64,000 nt of DNA from an uncultured Verrucomicrobia subdivision 3 bacterium (GCA_903922735.1 CAIXUZ010000059.1:1-64000), one strand, 5' to 3'. Positions 8,485-18,754 are shown, counted from the stretch's first letter. Notes: a model not told the origin generated them from the sequence alone. Numbers and translations are program-made.

Positions 8485-11400
8485 ATGTTGAAACTGCGGA
8501 CAAACTTCGTCCTTGATCTGGCCATGGCGGCGATCTGCCTGAGCGCCGCCCCCTTGCCGGCGGCAGTCATTGATAAAACCAACAACGCCTCCGCGCTGAA
8601 TCTGGGTTCCAGTTGGGTTGGCGGCGCGACGCCCACGGCAGCGGACATCGCCCAGTGGTCGGCGACGGTCACGAGCGCCAACAGCGTCGTCCTCGGGGCG
8701 AACACCCATTGGCTCGGTCTCAAAATCACCAACCCCGGCGGCAACGTAACCATCGGCGGCGCCAACACGCTGACCTTAAGCACCAACGGCATTGATCTCT
8801 CCACCGCGACCCGCGACCTCGTTTTGAATTGCCCGCTGGCGCTTACGACCGGGCAGTCCTGGAACATCGCCGGCGGGCATTCGTTGACGAATGCCGCCAA
8901 TGTTTCCGGTGCCGGCATCACCCTCTCGAAAGATGGCGCGGGCACCAATTTTGTGAGCAGCGGCACTTTCACCTTGCAAAAACTCGCCGTGAACACGGGC
9001 CGTTTTGTGATACTGGGCGGAACCTTGACCGCCAGCGGCGGAACCGGTGCTTACGATTCAATGGTCGTCGCCACCGGCAGTATTCTGGAACAAACCGGCG
9101 GCAGCATCAGCACGCCAAATTATTTGACCGTGGGGCAAAGCACTGCCGGCGGCACCCCGCTGGCCGACCTCAAGAGCGGCAGTTTTTCATCGGGCTTGGA
9201 TTTTCTCATCGGCTACGCGGCGAATGGCATGCTCAATGTCAGCGGCACGGCGAATGTCACGGTCGGCAACAATCTGCGTCTCGGTCAGGCGGCGAGCGCG
9301 ACGGTGAATCTAAACGGCGGCACCGTGACGACGGATGCCATCACCACCGGCACCGGCGGCAGCACGCCAGTCAGCACGCTCAATTTTAACGGGGGGAAAT
9401 TACGGGCCAGCAGCGCGCCAGCGAACCCCTGGTGGAATGCGCTCGCCTGTGTCACCGCCTACGTCAAATCCGGCGGCGCGGTGATTGATGACAACGGCCA
9501 GAGCATCATCATTAATCAGCCCTTGCTCGACGGCACCGGCGGCGGCGGCTTGACGAAAACCGGCGGCGGCACGTTGACGCTGACCGCGACCAACACGTTC
9601 ACCGGGCCGGTGACGGTTGCCAGCGGCACCCTGACGGTGAACGGTCGCCACGCCGGCACCGGCCTCGCAACGGTGGGCAGCGGGGCGACTTTGAGCGGCT
9701 CTGGTTTTCTCGCCGGACCGGTGACGGTGCAAAACAATGCCACGCTCGCCTGCGGCGGCGGCGGCGATTTGGCAATGGGCGCGTTGACGCTCAACCCCGG
9801 TTCCATCCTGAACTTCAGTCTGAGTTCCACCAATACCGGCACCAATGCTGTTTTGCGCGTGAACGGCAATCTGACGCTGGATGGTTCATTAATCGTCACT
9901 GATCTGGGCAGCTTGAAAGCGGGCAGCAATTACACCGCGATTTATTACGCGGGCAGTTTGACGAATTACGGTTTGACCTTGAACCCGCTTAGTCCATGGA
10001 ATCTCACCGTGGACACAAGCGCGACGAACTACGTCAGACTGCAATTGGTTTCCAAATATCCACTGGCCGAAATCACCAACGGAAATTTCACCGTAAATTC
10101 CACCAGCACGAATCTCGCGGGGGTGCTGCACGGCTACCCGGCGTTGCCGCTCTGGTATGAAGTGCGCGACCAGACGAACCGGCTCTGGGATTATGGCGCG
10201 ACGCCGGCGGTTTCGCCGTGGAGCATCACGGTGCGCCATCTGCGCGGGGGCACGAACACGGTCACCATTTTTGCGAAAGACCCGACCGGCAACCTCACAA
10301 GCAACAACGTGCTTTTGACCCTCGCGCTCGGCACCAATCCGGCAGTGCGCCCGCGCCCGCAGCCGGCGGAAATCTGGTGGGGCGGTTCGTGCCACGAAAA
10401 CCTTTATGATACCAACGGCAACATCATCGGGACTTACTCCCGGATGTCGCAGTTATTACAGACCAACGGCTGGGATTTTGTGAAGCGCTACGCGGACGGA
10501 TTTTTTCTCCACGGCTATGTCTGGGTGAACGCGGCGGCGCGGATGACGAACTGGCAGCAGGTGGGCCAGAGCATCAGCGCGCAACTCGCGCCGTTCAATG
10601 GCAAATATTGGCTGGAAGACGGCTGGCAACCGACCACAAACAACATGAATTTCGGCCACAGCTCCGCCTCCAGCCAGGCCAGCGACGCCGACGATTTGCT
10701 CGGGGTCGGTTTCGCCTTGAGCGAAATCACCGAGGATTTCAATCCCAAGTGGGGCGACTTCAGCCGCTGGCATCCCGACTGGCCGACGAACAATATTCGC
10801 GTGCTGGTCACTGGTAATACCAATCTGGCCAACTCCGCGTATCCCTATGCCAGCGGTCTGTGGCGCGACCACGCGAACGATTTCCGGGCCGCGCGGCCAA
10901 ATGTCAAATTCGGATGGACGTGGTCGCCCGTGTGGTTCCGCTGGCTCAACGGCTCATCGCTCGGCACCGACTCCGGTGTTTTCACCGTGAACAGCAACGG
11001 AACGAATTACAATTTCAACTGGGATTTCTACGACTGGATGAACGACGCCGTGACCGTTGGCGGTCAGGCCGGCGTGCCGTTTGCCTTCACCTCGGACTGC
11101 CCGTGGGAATACTACAGTCAAAATCCCGGTAATCCCGGCGGCTGGTCGCCGGCGCAACAACTTGCCAACCGTGTGAAAATCCGCAACTACGAGGCGTGGC
11201 TGCAAAACCAGAACTTGCGCCATACGCTGATCTGCAATTCCCAAACGATGAATGCCGCCGACACCAACGCCAGTGATTTGAATTACGAGGCCCACAGTTT
11301 AAGCGTGATGTCGCTGCATCAGCAGGAGGGCGGCCGGGCGACGCGGTATTCGTTCGAATCGTGGTATCAAGGGCCTTACACAGTCGTTCCAGAAACGACG

Positions 11401-13638
11401 CCGGGCAGCTACACGCACCTCGCGCTTTCCGCCATCAGATTTCTCAAAGGCATCGCCGACACGAATGGCGCGCTGGAGCCGCTCTCGCTGACGCTCCTCA
11501 CGACCGGCAGCGTGACGACCGTGCGCCTGCAAAACGACGGCGATACCGCATGTTTACCCGCCGTCCAGGCGTTTGAAACCGGCAACCCCGCAACCTTCAT
11601 CCAATACTCCAACGCCGCCGGTACCAACATCACCGCGCAAATTCTGAGTGCCGAGGGTTACGCCCACACGAATCTGCTGCAACCCGGTCAGAACACCATC
11701 ATCACCATCGCCGTGCAAGGAATAGCGGCGGCGCAAAGCAAGACAGTCACATTGGAGGCGTTCTGGAATCCGCAGGATCCCACCGGCATTGTGCGCGACC
11801 GGTTGAGCGTCGCCGTGCCGGTGATTTATGGAGCAACGAATGCTTGCACTTGGACAAACAACCTCAGCGGCAACTGGGGTGCGGCATCGAACTGGTCGAA
11901 TGGTTTGCCCCCCGCCCCCGGCGGCTCGGAAAACGGCACGGTTCGTTTTCTCGGGAGCGGTGGTTATACCGCAAGCAACAATCTTGCCAGCCAGTTCACC
12001 CTGAATATCCTCGAGACCAGCTGCGCTTCAACCAACACTGTGAATGGAAATTCACTACGCTTTGCCGCGACCACACCGTCGGGCGTATCGCCGCAATTGA
12101 ATCAGAAAGGGGCCGGAACCTTCATCCTCGCCAACGCCATTACCTTGGACAGCAACCTCACGCTCGGCGGCACCGGCTCGGGAACAGTCACTTTATCCGG
12201 CTCAATAGGTGGCGGGGGCGGACTCATAAAAATCGGCAGCCACACCGTTGCCTTGGCGGCGAGCAATAGCTTCACCGGCGACGTCTTGATTAACGGCGGA
12301 ACGCTGCAGCTGGGCGATGGCACAAATAACGGCGAGCTTTCCTCCGTCCTGATTTCCAACAACGCCACGCTCCGCTTCCTCGTCGCCTCCAATTCCGTTC
12401 AGGCATTCAACGGGACCATTCAGGGCATCGGTTCCCTCCAAAAACAGGGCAGTGGCACGCTCGTTTTAGTGGGCAGTAACTCTTTCAGTGGCACCGTCAA
12501 TCTAGGCGCGTCCGGCATTAATGGCGGCGGCCTGCGAATCTCAAACGCCTTTGCGCTCGGCTCCACCGCTGGAGCGACCATCATCGGTGGCGGCGTTTCT
12601 GACGCCCGGCTGGAAATCATGGGCGATATCAACGTGCCCGAACCACTGACCTTGACGCAAGACACCGGCCCGATTGTTCACCTTCTGAATATCAGCGGCA
12701 GCAACACGCTTTCGGGCGATCTCACGTTGAACGGCGGCGGCAACACTTGGACGATTCAGAGTGACGCCGGTTGCCTTGCTTTCACAGGCAATCTGACCAA
12801 CACGGCGGCCGGTTTCACGCGACCGATTCAGCTTCAGGGCAACGGCGACGGTGTATTGGCCGGTTTTATTTCTGATAATAGCCAGAACTGGCTGCAAATT
12901 AGAAAATATGGATCGGGCACTTGGACTATTTCGGGGGCAGCGACCTTGCCGCAGGGAATTCAAATCTTTGAGGGCACTATGCTGGTTTCGGGAGTCGTCG
13001 GGGTCGGCACAAACTCCGGCAATATCACTCTTACCAATGGCACCCTTGGCGGTGGCGGCACCTTGCTGGGTCCGGTCACCATCCAGGCCAACGGCGTGCT
13101 TGCGCCCGGCTCCGGCGGCATCCGCACGCTAACCATCAGCAACCACCTGGCCCTGCAGCCCGGCAGCACGACCATTTTCAAAATCAGCAAAAGCGGCGCC
13201 ACCAATGATTTTATCCGCGGCCTGCGCAAATTAACTTTTGGCGGAATCCTCATTGTCACCAATCTCGCGGGCGGGCTGACCACCAATGACACTTTTAAAC
13301 TGTTTGACGCGACCAACTACGCAAGCAGCTTTTCCTCCCTCGTGCTGCCGCCGCTCAATTCCGGCTTGATCTGGTCAAACCGGCTGGCTTTGAACGGTTC
13401 CATCATGGTGGTTAAAGCCCCATCTCCCTTGCTCGCATTCAGCCTGACGAGCTCAAATACGCTTTGGTTCAACTGGACCAACGCGGCGGCGTATTTTGTC
13501 CTTCAGTCACAGACCAATTCTCTGGGCGCTGGCTTGAGCACGAACTGGCTGGATTATCCCGGCGGCAGCAACCCGCCGGTGCCCATCCTACCCGATAAAA
13601 ATTCCGGCAGCGTGTTGTTCCGGCTGATTTCGCGTTGA
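8485..13638 (+). CDS. Giant exported protein: beta-strand repeats flanking a catalytic-like domain
   Basis: 1717 residues from ATG 8485 (a TTG lies directly before it), with a signal peptide ending near LPAA. Residues about 30-600 and 1120-1640 are autotransporter-associated beta-strand repeats, recognisable by GGGLTKTGGGTLTLTATNTF and SGTLTVNG; the second block opens with WTNNLSGNWGAASNWSNGLP. Between them (about 622-1110) lies an unrelated domain rich in Trp, Tyr and acidic residues (EIWWGGSCHEN, KYWLEDGWQP, ALSEITEDF, FGWTWSPVWFRW, FTSDCPWEYY), suggestive of a TIM-barrel glycan-active domain of no family I can name. There is no autotransporter barrel at the C-terminus. The 273 bp upstream show no gene. 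It follows GH92 and the hydrolase, so a role in surface glycan handling is plausible. Confidence 0.75.
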   Translation: MLKLRTNFVLDLAMAAICLSAAPLPAAVIDKTNNASALNLGSSWVGGATPTAADIAQWSATVTSANSVVLGANTHWLGLKITNPGGNVTIGGANTLTLSTNGIDLSTATRDLVLNCPLALTTGQSWNIAGGHSLTNAANVSGAGITLSKDGAGTNFVSSGTFTLQKLAVNTGRFVILGGTLTASGGTGAYDSMVVATGSILEQTGGSISTPNYLTVGQSTAGGTPLADLKSGSFSSGLDFLIGYAANGMLNVSGTANVTVGNNLRLGQAASATVNLNGGTVTTDAITTGTGGSTPVSTLNFNGGKLRASSAPANPWWNALACVTAYVKSGGAVIDDNGQSIIINQPLLDGTGGGGLTKTGGGTLTLTATNTFTGPVTVASGTLTVNGRHAGTGLATVGSGATLSGSGFLAGPVTVQNNATLACGGGGDLAMGALTLNPGSILNFSLSSTNTGTNAVLRVNGNLTLDGSLIVTDLGSLKAGSNYTAIYYAGSLTNYGLTLNPLSPWNLTVDTSATNYVRLQLVSKYPLAEITNGNFTVNSTSTNLAGVLHGYPALPLWYEVRDQTNRLWDYGATPAVSPWSITVRHLRGGTNTVTIFAKDPTGNLTSNNVLLTLALGTNPAVRPRPQPAEIWWGGSCHENLYDTNGNIIGTYSRMSQLLQTNGWDFVKRYADGFFLHGYVWVNAAARMTNWQQVGQSISAQLAPFNGKYWLEDGWQPTTNNMNFGHSSASSQASDADDLLGVGFALSEITEDFNPKWGDFSRWHPDWPTNNIRVLVTGNTNLANSAYPYASGLWRDHANDFRAARPNVKFGWTWSPVWFRWLNGSSLGTDSGVFTVNSNGTNYNFNWDFYDWMNDAVTVGGQAGVPFAFTSDCPWEYYSQNPGNPGGWSPAQQLANRVKIRNYEAWLQNQNLRHTLICNSQTMNAADTNASDLNYEAHSLSVMSLHQQEGGRATRYSFESWYQGPYTVVPETTPGSYTHLALSAIRFLKGIADTNGALEPLSLTLLTTGSVTTVRLQNDGDTACLPAVQAFETGNPATFIQYSNAAGTNITAQILSAEGYAHTNLLQPGQNTIITIAVQGIAAAQSKTVTLEAFWNPQDPTGIVRDRLSVAVPVIYGATNACTWTNNLSGNWGAASNWSNGLPPAPGGSENGTVRFLGSGGYTASNNLASQFTLNILETSCASTNTVNGNSLRFAATTPSGVSPQLNQKGAGTFILANAITLDSNLTLGGTGSGTVTLSGSIGGGGGLIKIGSHTVALAASNSFTGDVLINGGTLQLGDGTNNGELSSVLISNNATLRFLVASNSVQAFNGTIQGIGSLQKQGSGTLVLVGSNSFSGTVNLGASGINGGGLRISNAFALGSTAGATIIGGGVSDARLEIMGDINVPEPLTLTQDTGPIVHLLNISGSNTLSGDLTLNGGGNTWTIQSDAGCLAFTGNLTNTAAGFTRPIQLQGNGDGVLAGFISDNSQNWLQIRKYGSGTWTISGAATLPQGIQIFEGTMLVSGVVGVGTNSGNITLTNGTLGGGGTLLGPVTIQANGVLAPGSGGIRTLTISNHLALQPGSTTIFKISKSGATNDFIRGLRKLTFGGILIVTNLAGGLTTNDTFKLFDATNYASSFSSLVLPPLNSGLIWSNRLALNGSIMVVKAPSPLLAFSLTSSNTLWFNWTNAAAYFVLQSQTNSLGAGLSTNWLDYPGGSNPPVPILPDKNSGSVLFRLISR

Positions 13639-13641
13639 GCA

Positions 13642-14973
13642 TCAGCCCCACAATTGCCGGTCCAGCGAGCGATATTGGATCGCCTCGCTGATGTGGTCGC
13701 TGGAAATGGTTTCCGCTCCGGCAAGATCGGCGATGGTGCGCGCCACCTTTAAGATGCGGTCGTAGGCGCGGGCGCTCAAATTGTATTCCGTCATCGCCTG
13801 CTTCAGCAAATCACTCGTGGTCGCATCCAATTCGCAGAACGATTTGAGATCGCGCGCGCCCATGCGGGCGTTGCAGCTGACTTTCGGTTTGCCGGCAAAG
13901 CGCTCATTTTGAATCTTCCGCGCGGCTACGACGCGTCCGCGAATTTGCGCGGAGGTTTCGCCGGACTTGGCATCGGCCATCTCACGGAATTTCACCGGCG
14001 GCACTTCAATGTGCAAATCAATGCGATCCAGCAACGGCCCGGAAATCCGCCCGAGATAATTCTGGATTTCGCGCGGCGAACTCTTCGATTCGTGCGGCAT
14101 TTTCCCGTCCGGCGTCGGGTTCATCGCCGCCACTAGCATGAATTGCGACGGAAACGTCATCGTGCCCGCCGCCCGCGAAATGGTGACATAGCCCTCCTCC
14201 AGCGGCTGCCGCATCGTTTCCAAGACGCTGCGCTTGAATTCCGGCAGTTCATCCAGGAATAAAACACCGTTGTGCGCCAGCGAAATTTCGCCGGGCGTGG
14301 GATTGATATTGCCGCCAAGCAGGCCCGCATCGCTGGCCGTGTGGTGCGGCGCGCGAAACGGACGCTGCGTGACCAGTGCCTGACCCGGTTTTAACAAGCC
14401 AATGATGCTGTGTATCTTCGTCGTCTCCAGCGCCTCGGCGAGCGTGAGCGGCGGCAGGATGGTCGCCAGCCGTTTCGCCAGCATGGATTTGCCGGTACCC
14501 GGTGGTCCGATTAAAAGGATATTGTGGCCGCCGGCGGCGGCAATTTCCAAGGCCCGTTTCACGTTCTCCTGGCCTTTGACATCGGCAAAGTCATCTTCAT
14601 TGGCCTGGTCATGCGCAAAGATTTGCTCCAGGTCCACCTTGGCTGGCGCGATGCGGATTTCACCCTCCAGAAACTGCGCGGCTTCGCGGAGGTTTTGCAC
14701 GGGGATGACATTCAATCCCTGCACCACGGCGGCTTCGGCCGCGTTCTCGACGGGAACCAAAATACCATTTTTCCCGTCCGCCCTGGCCTTCAAAGCCACC
14801 GGCAAAACCCCTTTCACCGGCCGCACGCCGCCCGTCAAGGCGAGTTCCCCGAGCACCACAAACTGGTCAAGTTGATCCGTCTCCATTTGTTCGCTGGCCG
14901 CCAGCATCCCCATCGCAATCGGCAGATCAAAGCTCGGCCCCTCTTTTTTCACATCGGCCGGTGCGAGGTTGAT
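13642..14973 (-). pseudogene. comM: yifB/comM, 3' part (interrupted)
   Basis: This is 443 codons of the YifB/ComM AAA+ ATPase, a helicase that helps integrate incoming DNA during natural transformation. It begins inside the conserved [19 protein letters not shown] segment and contains Walker A (GPPGTGKS), Walker B ([11 protein letters not shown]) and the C-terminal Mg-chelatase-like domain. The missing first 65 codons lie about 6.8 kb away at 21759-21953, same strand and frame; together they give about 508 residues, the usual family length. The break is caused by the mobile element at 14974-21758. An ATG at 15024 inside the element could in principle express this fragment with a foreign 17-residue N-terminus. 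Confidence 0.93.
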
Positions 14974-14990
14974 AGTGCTATGGTCTATTC
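14960..14990. other. attL, left junction of the comM element
   Basis: The comM reading frame matches its reconstructed intact sequence up to GAGGTTGAT (ending at 14973) and then departs with AGTGCT. Comparison with the right end (21757-21758) gives AT as the only bases shared at the crossover, at 14972-14973. A 2-bp core is what large serine recombinases leave. The intact attB is inferred from the protein sequence and codon choice, not seen. Confidence 0.75.
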
Positions 14991-16653
14991 CAACAAACTT
15001 GCAAATCCAGCACCCGACACGCACAATTTGTCCGTGCGGACAGCGTATTCATATCAGCGTCTTTCCACAACCGAACAACTAAAAGGTTCGGGTCTCACCC
15101 GCCAAGCAGACAGTGCGCTTGCCTATTGCCGAGAAAATAATTTACGCCTTGATGACACTTTGAAACTTTCTGAAGAAGTTTCCGCCTTCAAAGGTGATAA
15201 CGTCCTCCGTGGAAAACTTGGGAAGTTTTTAGAACTTGTGGACAAGGGCAAAGTCAAAAAGGGTGCGTTGCTGCTCGTGGAAAATCTGGATCGCTTGTCC
15301 CGTCAAAACGTCTTGGACGCACAAGAACTGTTTTTGAGCATTATCAATCGTGGCATCACGATTGTTACGCTGATGGACAAGCAGGTTTATTCACGGGATG
15401 AAATCAAAAAAAACCCAACAATGCTGCTTGTCTCGCTGCTGTATATGTTTCGGGCGAACGAGGAGAGCGAAACAAAATCAAAACGCATCAGAGTTGCAAA
15501 ATTAAAGCGACGTACTTTGGGGAAAAACGGCAAATCTTTCAAGGTGTTTTGTCCGCCGTGGTGTGATTGGATAGACGAAAAATTCAAAATTGATTTACAC
15601 AAAGCGAGCATCGTTGGAAAAGTTTTTAGAATGTATTTGGACGGTATGGGAATGGCGGCAATTGCAACAACGCTCAATCAACAAGGCGAACAATTCATCG
15701 GCAGAGGGACAGCACACAAATACAAACGCCAATCGTCTAGGTGGTATAAACGATATGTCCGCCGTCTGCTTAGCGACGAACGCCTAATCGGGCGAGCAAA
15801 TTGGTGTGACAATGACGATTATTTCCCCCCCGCAATTGACAAAGAAGTTTTCAACCAAGTTCAATTCCGACTGTCGAAAAACGAGCGGAAAGGTGGACAG
15901 ACGGGAAGGGGCATCGTCAACATTTTTGCTGGGATGATGCGTTGCGGTAATTGTGGCAGTAGCGTTTGCAAAGCACGGAATAAAAACGGCGAAGGGTATG
16001 AATACAATTACTTGATTTGCGAGAATGCTCGCACAGGTGGGTCTTGTAAATTCCGCACGATTCTCCTTGATAGCGTTGAAATCTCATTTCTGTATTTGAT
16101 GCGCTTTCGTCCATGGTTCCAGGAAGCGATGCAAGATGACGGCACGGGAAACGAAACGGAAAATCGCATTGAGATTTTGAAGGGCGAACAATTCGAGGCG
16201 GAACGACAACTTGCCAAAATCCGCTCCATGATTTTAACGGAAGAAAATCCACCCAAAACTTTCGTCAGCATGGTGCGAGACTTGGAAACTAAAACCGAGA
16301 ATATCAAAGCACGTTTGCAGAATGAAGAAGGCAAACGAGCGGACAAAACCGCAACCGAAATTGATGAAGGGTTTTTTTATAAGTTACCCGAAAAGATGAA
16401 AGACCCCGCCTACCGCTTAAAGGTTAGGGAAGTCATCCGCAACATGGTAAAAACGATTTCGTTGAACATTCACAGCGAGCATCCGCATTACATCATCGAG
16501 CGGACAAATGGCAATTTCTGGAGCGTGGTGTTTCTTAACCGCACAAAAAGGAAATTGGCATTTCAGATTTTCAAAGGCAGAGCAAGCAAACCCTACGAAG
16601 GAGACCTTCATTTTGACTCGTCTGCGTTAAGAGCGGGAGAAATCTTGTCCTGA
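14980..16653 (+). CDS. Large serine recombinase (integrase)
   Basis: A 557-residue site-specific integrase/excisionase. The N-terminal resolvase domain has the catalytic serine in [11 protein letters not shown] (Ser29) and the NLDRLSRQN motif near residue 108. A recombinase domain follows ([19 protein letters not shown]), then a zinc ribbon at about 321-360 (CGNCGSSVC with later cysteines CEN and GGSC), then a coiled coil (about 395-460), as in phage and Tn4451-type integrases. The ATG at 14980 is 6 bp inside the element end; a GTG at 15034 would place the serine at position 11, closer to the family norm. No promoter of its own is visible in the integrated state; the right end of the element supplies one in the circular form. 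Confidence 0.93.
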   Translation: MVYSNKLANPAPDTHNLSVRTAYSYQRLSTTEQLKGSGLTRQADSALAYCRENNLRLDDTLKLSEEVSAFKGDNVLRGKLGKFLELVDKGKVKKGALLLVENLDRLSRQNVLDAQELFLSIINRGITIVTLMDKQVYSRDEIKKNPTMLLVSLLYMFRANEESETKSKRIRVAKLKRRTLGKNGKSFKVFCPPWCDWIDEKFKIDLHKASIVGKVFRMYLDGMGMAAIATTLNQQGEQFIGRGTAHKYKRQSSRWYKRYVRRLLSDERLIGRANWCDNDDYFPPAIDKEVFNQVQFRLSKNERKGGQTGRGIVNIFAGMMRCGNCGSSVCKARNKNGEGYEYNYLICENARTGGSCKFRTILLDSVEISFLYLMRFRPWFQEAMQDDGTGNETENRIEILKGEQFEAERQLAKIRSMILTEENPPKTFVSMVRDLETKTENIKARLQNEEGKRADKTATEIDEGFFYKLPEKMKDPAYRLKVREVIRNMVKTISLNIHSEHPHYIIERTNGNFWSVVFLNRTKRKLAFQIFKGRASKPYEGDLHFDSSALRAGEILS

Positions 16654-16723
16654 TTATTGCAAAAGTGAGGTAAGCAAGTTTCCGTGTCCTACCATGGGAC
16701 CTTCACCAACATTTTACAATTGC

Positions 16724-16981
16724 TCACTTTCGCTTTTTTTCTGCCATTTCCCGCCTCATTTTTTCCGCCTCAAGTATCATTTGGGACAAGGGGACATTAA
16801 GGGCGTTCGCAAGTGAATCCGCCAAATTCAAACTGGGATTCCGAATAAAAGTTTCAATCCGTCCAATCATTTTCACATCAACATCCGCTTTCTCACTTAA
16901 TTTTTCCTGACTCATTTTCGATGCTTTTCTGTGGTTGCGTAGCACCACGCCAAATGATTTCGCCAAATCTCGTTTTATCAC
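16724..16981 (-). CDS. XRE-family helix-turn-helix regulator
   Basis: An 85-residue single-domain DNA-binding protein: FGVVLRNHRKASKMSQEKLS, then the recognition helix region (KADVDVKMIGRIE) and NPSLNLADSLANALNVPL, ending in a basic tail (KKRK). Such small XRE proteins repress phage and plasmid promoters or act as restriction-modification C proteins. It is divergent from the small membrane protein gene at 17140, and a perfect 14-bp palindrome lies 37-50 bp upstream of its start. It converges with the integrase gene. It may control element maintenance; the target is inferred. Confidence 0.85.
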   Translation of the reverse strand: MIKRDLAKSFGVVLRNHRKASKMSQEKLSEKADVDVKMIGRIETFIRNPSLNLADSLANALNVPLSQMILEAEKMRREMAEKKRK

Positions 16982-17017
16982 TCTGTCACTTTGCCATCTT
17001 CAAAATCATTAATGACA

Positions 17018-17031
17018 GGGACTATAGTCCC
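17018..17031. promoter_or_regulatory. 14-bp palindrome, probable XRE operator
   Basis: GGGACTATAGTCCC is a perfect palindrome between the divergent XRE gene (start 16981) and the small membrane protein gene (17140). The GACT...AGTC halves resemble the C-boxes bound by restriction-modification controller proteins such as C.PvuII, though the spacing here is 2 bp. Binding by the adjacent XRE protein is inferred. Confidence 0.55.
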
Positions 17032-17139
17032 CTTTCACCTTGACACCTCACGGCGTTTTTGAGGGAATTCGGAAAAGAGAAATTACAGTTTTAGGAAAGT
17101 CCGTTAGCAGTAGTGAGTTTATTTCCATTGGAAAACATT

Positions 17140-17520
17140 ATGAACGACGACCCCAAAAAAGACCTCTTCACCGAACTGACGAACACAGTTAAAGACCATC
17201 CCGTTGAATCAATAATTGCCTATAAGGTTCTCGCATCTAAGGAGCAAAAAAAGAAGGTCAATGAGATTCTCGCATCTTTTGGTGCTGCTGTTATCTTAAT
17301 CGTTCTAGTGGGGTGTCTTGTGGCACCATATTTTGAAAATCTTTTTATTGAAGATGAGAAGCAAAAAGCAAGGGGCATAACAACGCAAGATCCCAAAGAA
17401 ATAAAGGACGCAAAAATTGTTGTGGTCGGATTCCGTATTTTTCTTTGGTTTGTAGCGTTATGTGCGTGGGCATTTACTCTCTGGGTGTTGTGGAAAGCGT
17501 TCGCTCACCCTTACGAATGA
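17140..17520 (+). CDS. Small two-helix membrane protein, unknown
   Basis: A 126-residue protein from ATG 17140 (a GTG at 17113 would add nine residues). It starts with a charged cytoplasmic segment (MNDDPKKDLFTELTNTV), has a first membrane helix (ILASFGAAVILIVLVGCLVAP), a short charged loop and a second helix (FLWFVALCAWAFTLWVLW). No family was recognised. It is divergent from the XRE regulator across the 14-bp palindrome and abuts the convergent resolvase gene with no gap. Possible roles include a phage-exclusion or toxin-like membrane protein; nothing in the sequence decides. Confidence 0.6.
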   Translation: MNDDPKKDLFTELTNTVKDHPVESIIAYKVLASKEQKKKVNEILASFGAAVILIVLVGCLVAPYFENLFIEDEKQKARGITTQDPKEIKDAKIVVVGFRIFLWFVALCAWAFTLWVLWKAFAHPYE

Positions 17521-18177
17521 TTAGTTCACACATTCCAAGACCCTTTTAACTGCGGTTGCTGTCCAAGTCCCGCCCCGTGCTGTTTTCTCGCCCCGCTTGT
17601 TGAGGCAGTCAGCAATCTTTGCGAGTGTTTCAACGCCCGTGCTTTGGATTTCCCGAATGGTCTTTAGTGCGGTTGCGGCGAATTCCGCCTTGCGTGCTTT
17701 GATTGCAAGACCTGCTTTTTTCAATGCGTTAGCGGGGTTTGGATTGCCGAGAATTGCACCCCGTTGTTTTGCCACGGCAAGACCCGCCTTCGTCCTTTCG
17801 GAAATCAATTGCCGTTCACGCTGCGCCAATAGTGCAATAATTCCGATGCTCAACTTGTCGGCGTTTGGCATATCGCAAGCGACAAAATCAATCCCGCTGT
17901 CTTGCAGTTGGAGCAAAAAAGCAGCGTTTCGCCCAAGTCTATCCAACTTGGCAATCACAAGGACTGCCTTTTTGGATTTTGCCATTTGGATGGCAGCGGC
18001 GAGTTGCGGACGCTTGTTGTTTGCTCCCGACTCAACTTCTTCAAAACTCGCCAAAAGTTCAAAATCCAAAGAATTGAGGTAGCGAGCAACGGATTGTTTC
18101 TGCGCTTCCATGCCATTGCCTTGCAATCCTTGTTTCTCAGTGCTTACACGATAATAAGAAATAAACTTTGTTTTCAT
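17521..18177 (-). CDS. Resolvase/invertase-type serine recombinase
   Basis: A 218-residue protein from ATG 18177, which starts just before the resolvase fold (MKTKFISYYRVSTEKQGLQG). The catalytic serine is in YYRVSTEKQ; VIAKLDRLGRN and AQRERQLISERTKAGL are the next conserved blocks. A short C-terminal helix-turn-helix region (ETLAKIADCLNKRG ... WTATAVKRVL) follows. It lacks the long domains of the integrase. It may resolve dimers of the excised circle or act as an invertase. It is the second serine recombinase in the element; upstream ATG codons add residues without similarity and were not used. Confidence 0.85.
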   Translation of the reverse strand: MKTKFISYYRVSTEKQGLQGNGMEAQKQSVARYLNSLDFELLASFEEVESGANNKRPQLAAAIQMAKSKKAVLVIAKLDRLGRNAAFLLQLQDSGIDFVACDMPNADKLSIGIIALLAQRERQLISERTKAGLAVAKQRGAILGNPNPANALKKAGLAIKARKAEFAATALKTIREIQSTGVETLAKIADCLNKRGEKTARGGTWTATAVKRVLECVN

Positions 18178-18362
18178 GGTCGTAAAATACCACGAAAACA
18201 CCCAAGTTGTCAAATGCTTTTGTTGAAATACATTTGACAATTTATCCGTTTGGGAGCGATTTTGACCGTTTCGGGACGGGATGAATAAGCATTAAAAGGT
18301 GGTTCCCCGCTCCTATACGCCCGATATAAGCATGTTTGGTTGTCGGAACGCCCAAAGGACCC

Positions 18363-18614
18363 TCAATCCCGCTTGGCATTATCCTGGGCAATTTGGCGCT
18401 TTCGTGCCTGAACTGCCTTTTCTTTCCTTTGGGTGGATTTTAGGTCGTCCAACTTGCCCCTTGCGAGTTCTACCCGCTGCGCTAGTGCGGCGGAACGGGA
18501 CGAATCCTCGTTTTCAGTGACTGGGCGGGAGCGATACGATTTCAAATCGTTTAGCAATTCCTGCAATTCATCAACGAGCAGACTGCGCTTGATATGCTTT
18601 AACTTGGTGCTCAT
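18363..18614 (-). CDS. Small charged coiled-coil protein, unknown
   Basis: An 83-residue, highly charged protein (LVDELQELLNDLKSYRS near the start, basic C-terminus RKRQIAQDNAKRD), predicted largely helical. Its ATG overlaps the stop of the preceding 47-codon gene as ATGA, indicating coupled translation. It lies in the leftward cluster with the HUH protein. A role as an accessory replication or recombination-directionality factor is possible but is inference; no family was recognised. Confidence 0.5.
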   Translation of the reverse strand: MSTKLKHIKRSLLVDELQELLNDLKSYRSRPVTENEDSSRSAALAQRVELARGKLDDLKSTQRKEKAVQARKRQIAQDNAKRD

Positions 18615-18754
18615 GGGCGTTTGGGTTTTGGCAGTGGTTCACCTTTGAACCATGCGGTAATTGCTTTCTCCCATTGTGACATGGGAAAGATGACTCCACC
18701 AACGAGGCAGAATCCTTTGGGTATTTCTGGGAAGTTTTCAGTTTTATTTTTCAT
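18611..18754 (-). CDS. 47-residue protein of the Rep-like operon
   Basis: A short reading frame from ATG 18754: starts MKNKTENFPEIPKGFCLVGG and ends GEPLPKPKRP. It overlaps the HUH gene end by 11 bp and its stop overlaps the start of the next gene as ATGA. The two overlaps argue that it is translated. The composition (aromatic and glycine/proline residues, few charges in the middle) is unlike noise, but no family was recognised. Confidence 0.5.
   Translation of the reverse strand: MKNKTENFPEIPKGFCLVGGVIFPMSQWEKAITAWFKGEPLPKPKRP

Noticed and set aside
14524..14979. In-frame upstream extension of the integrase reading frame
   Set aside because: It is antisense comM coding sequence joined by chance at the insertion point; the ATG at 14980 lies just inside the element.
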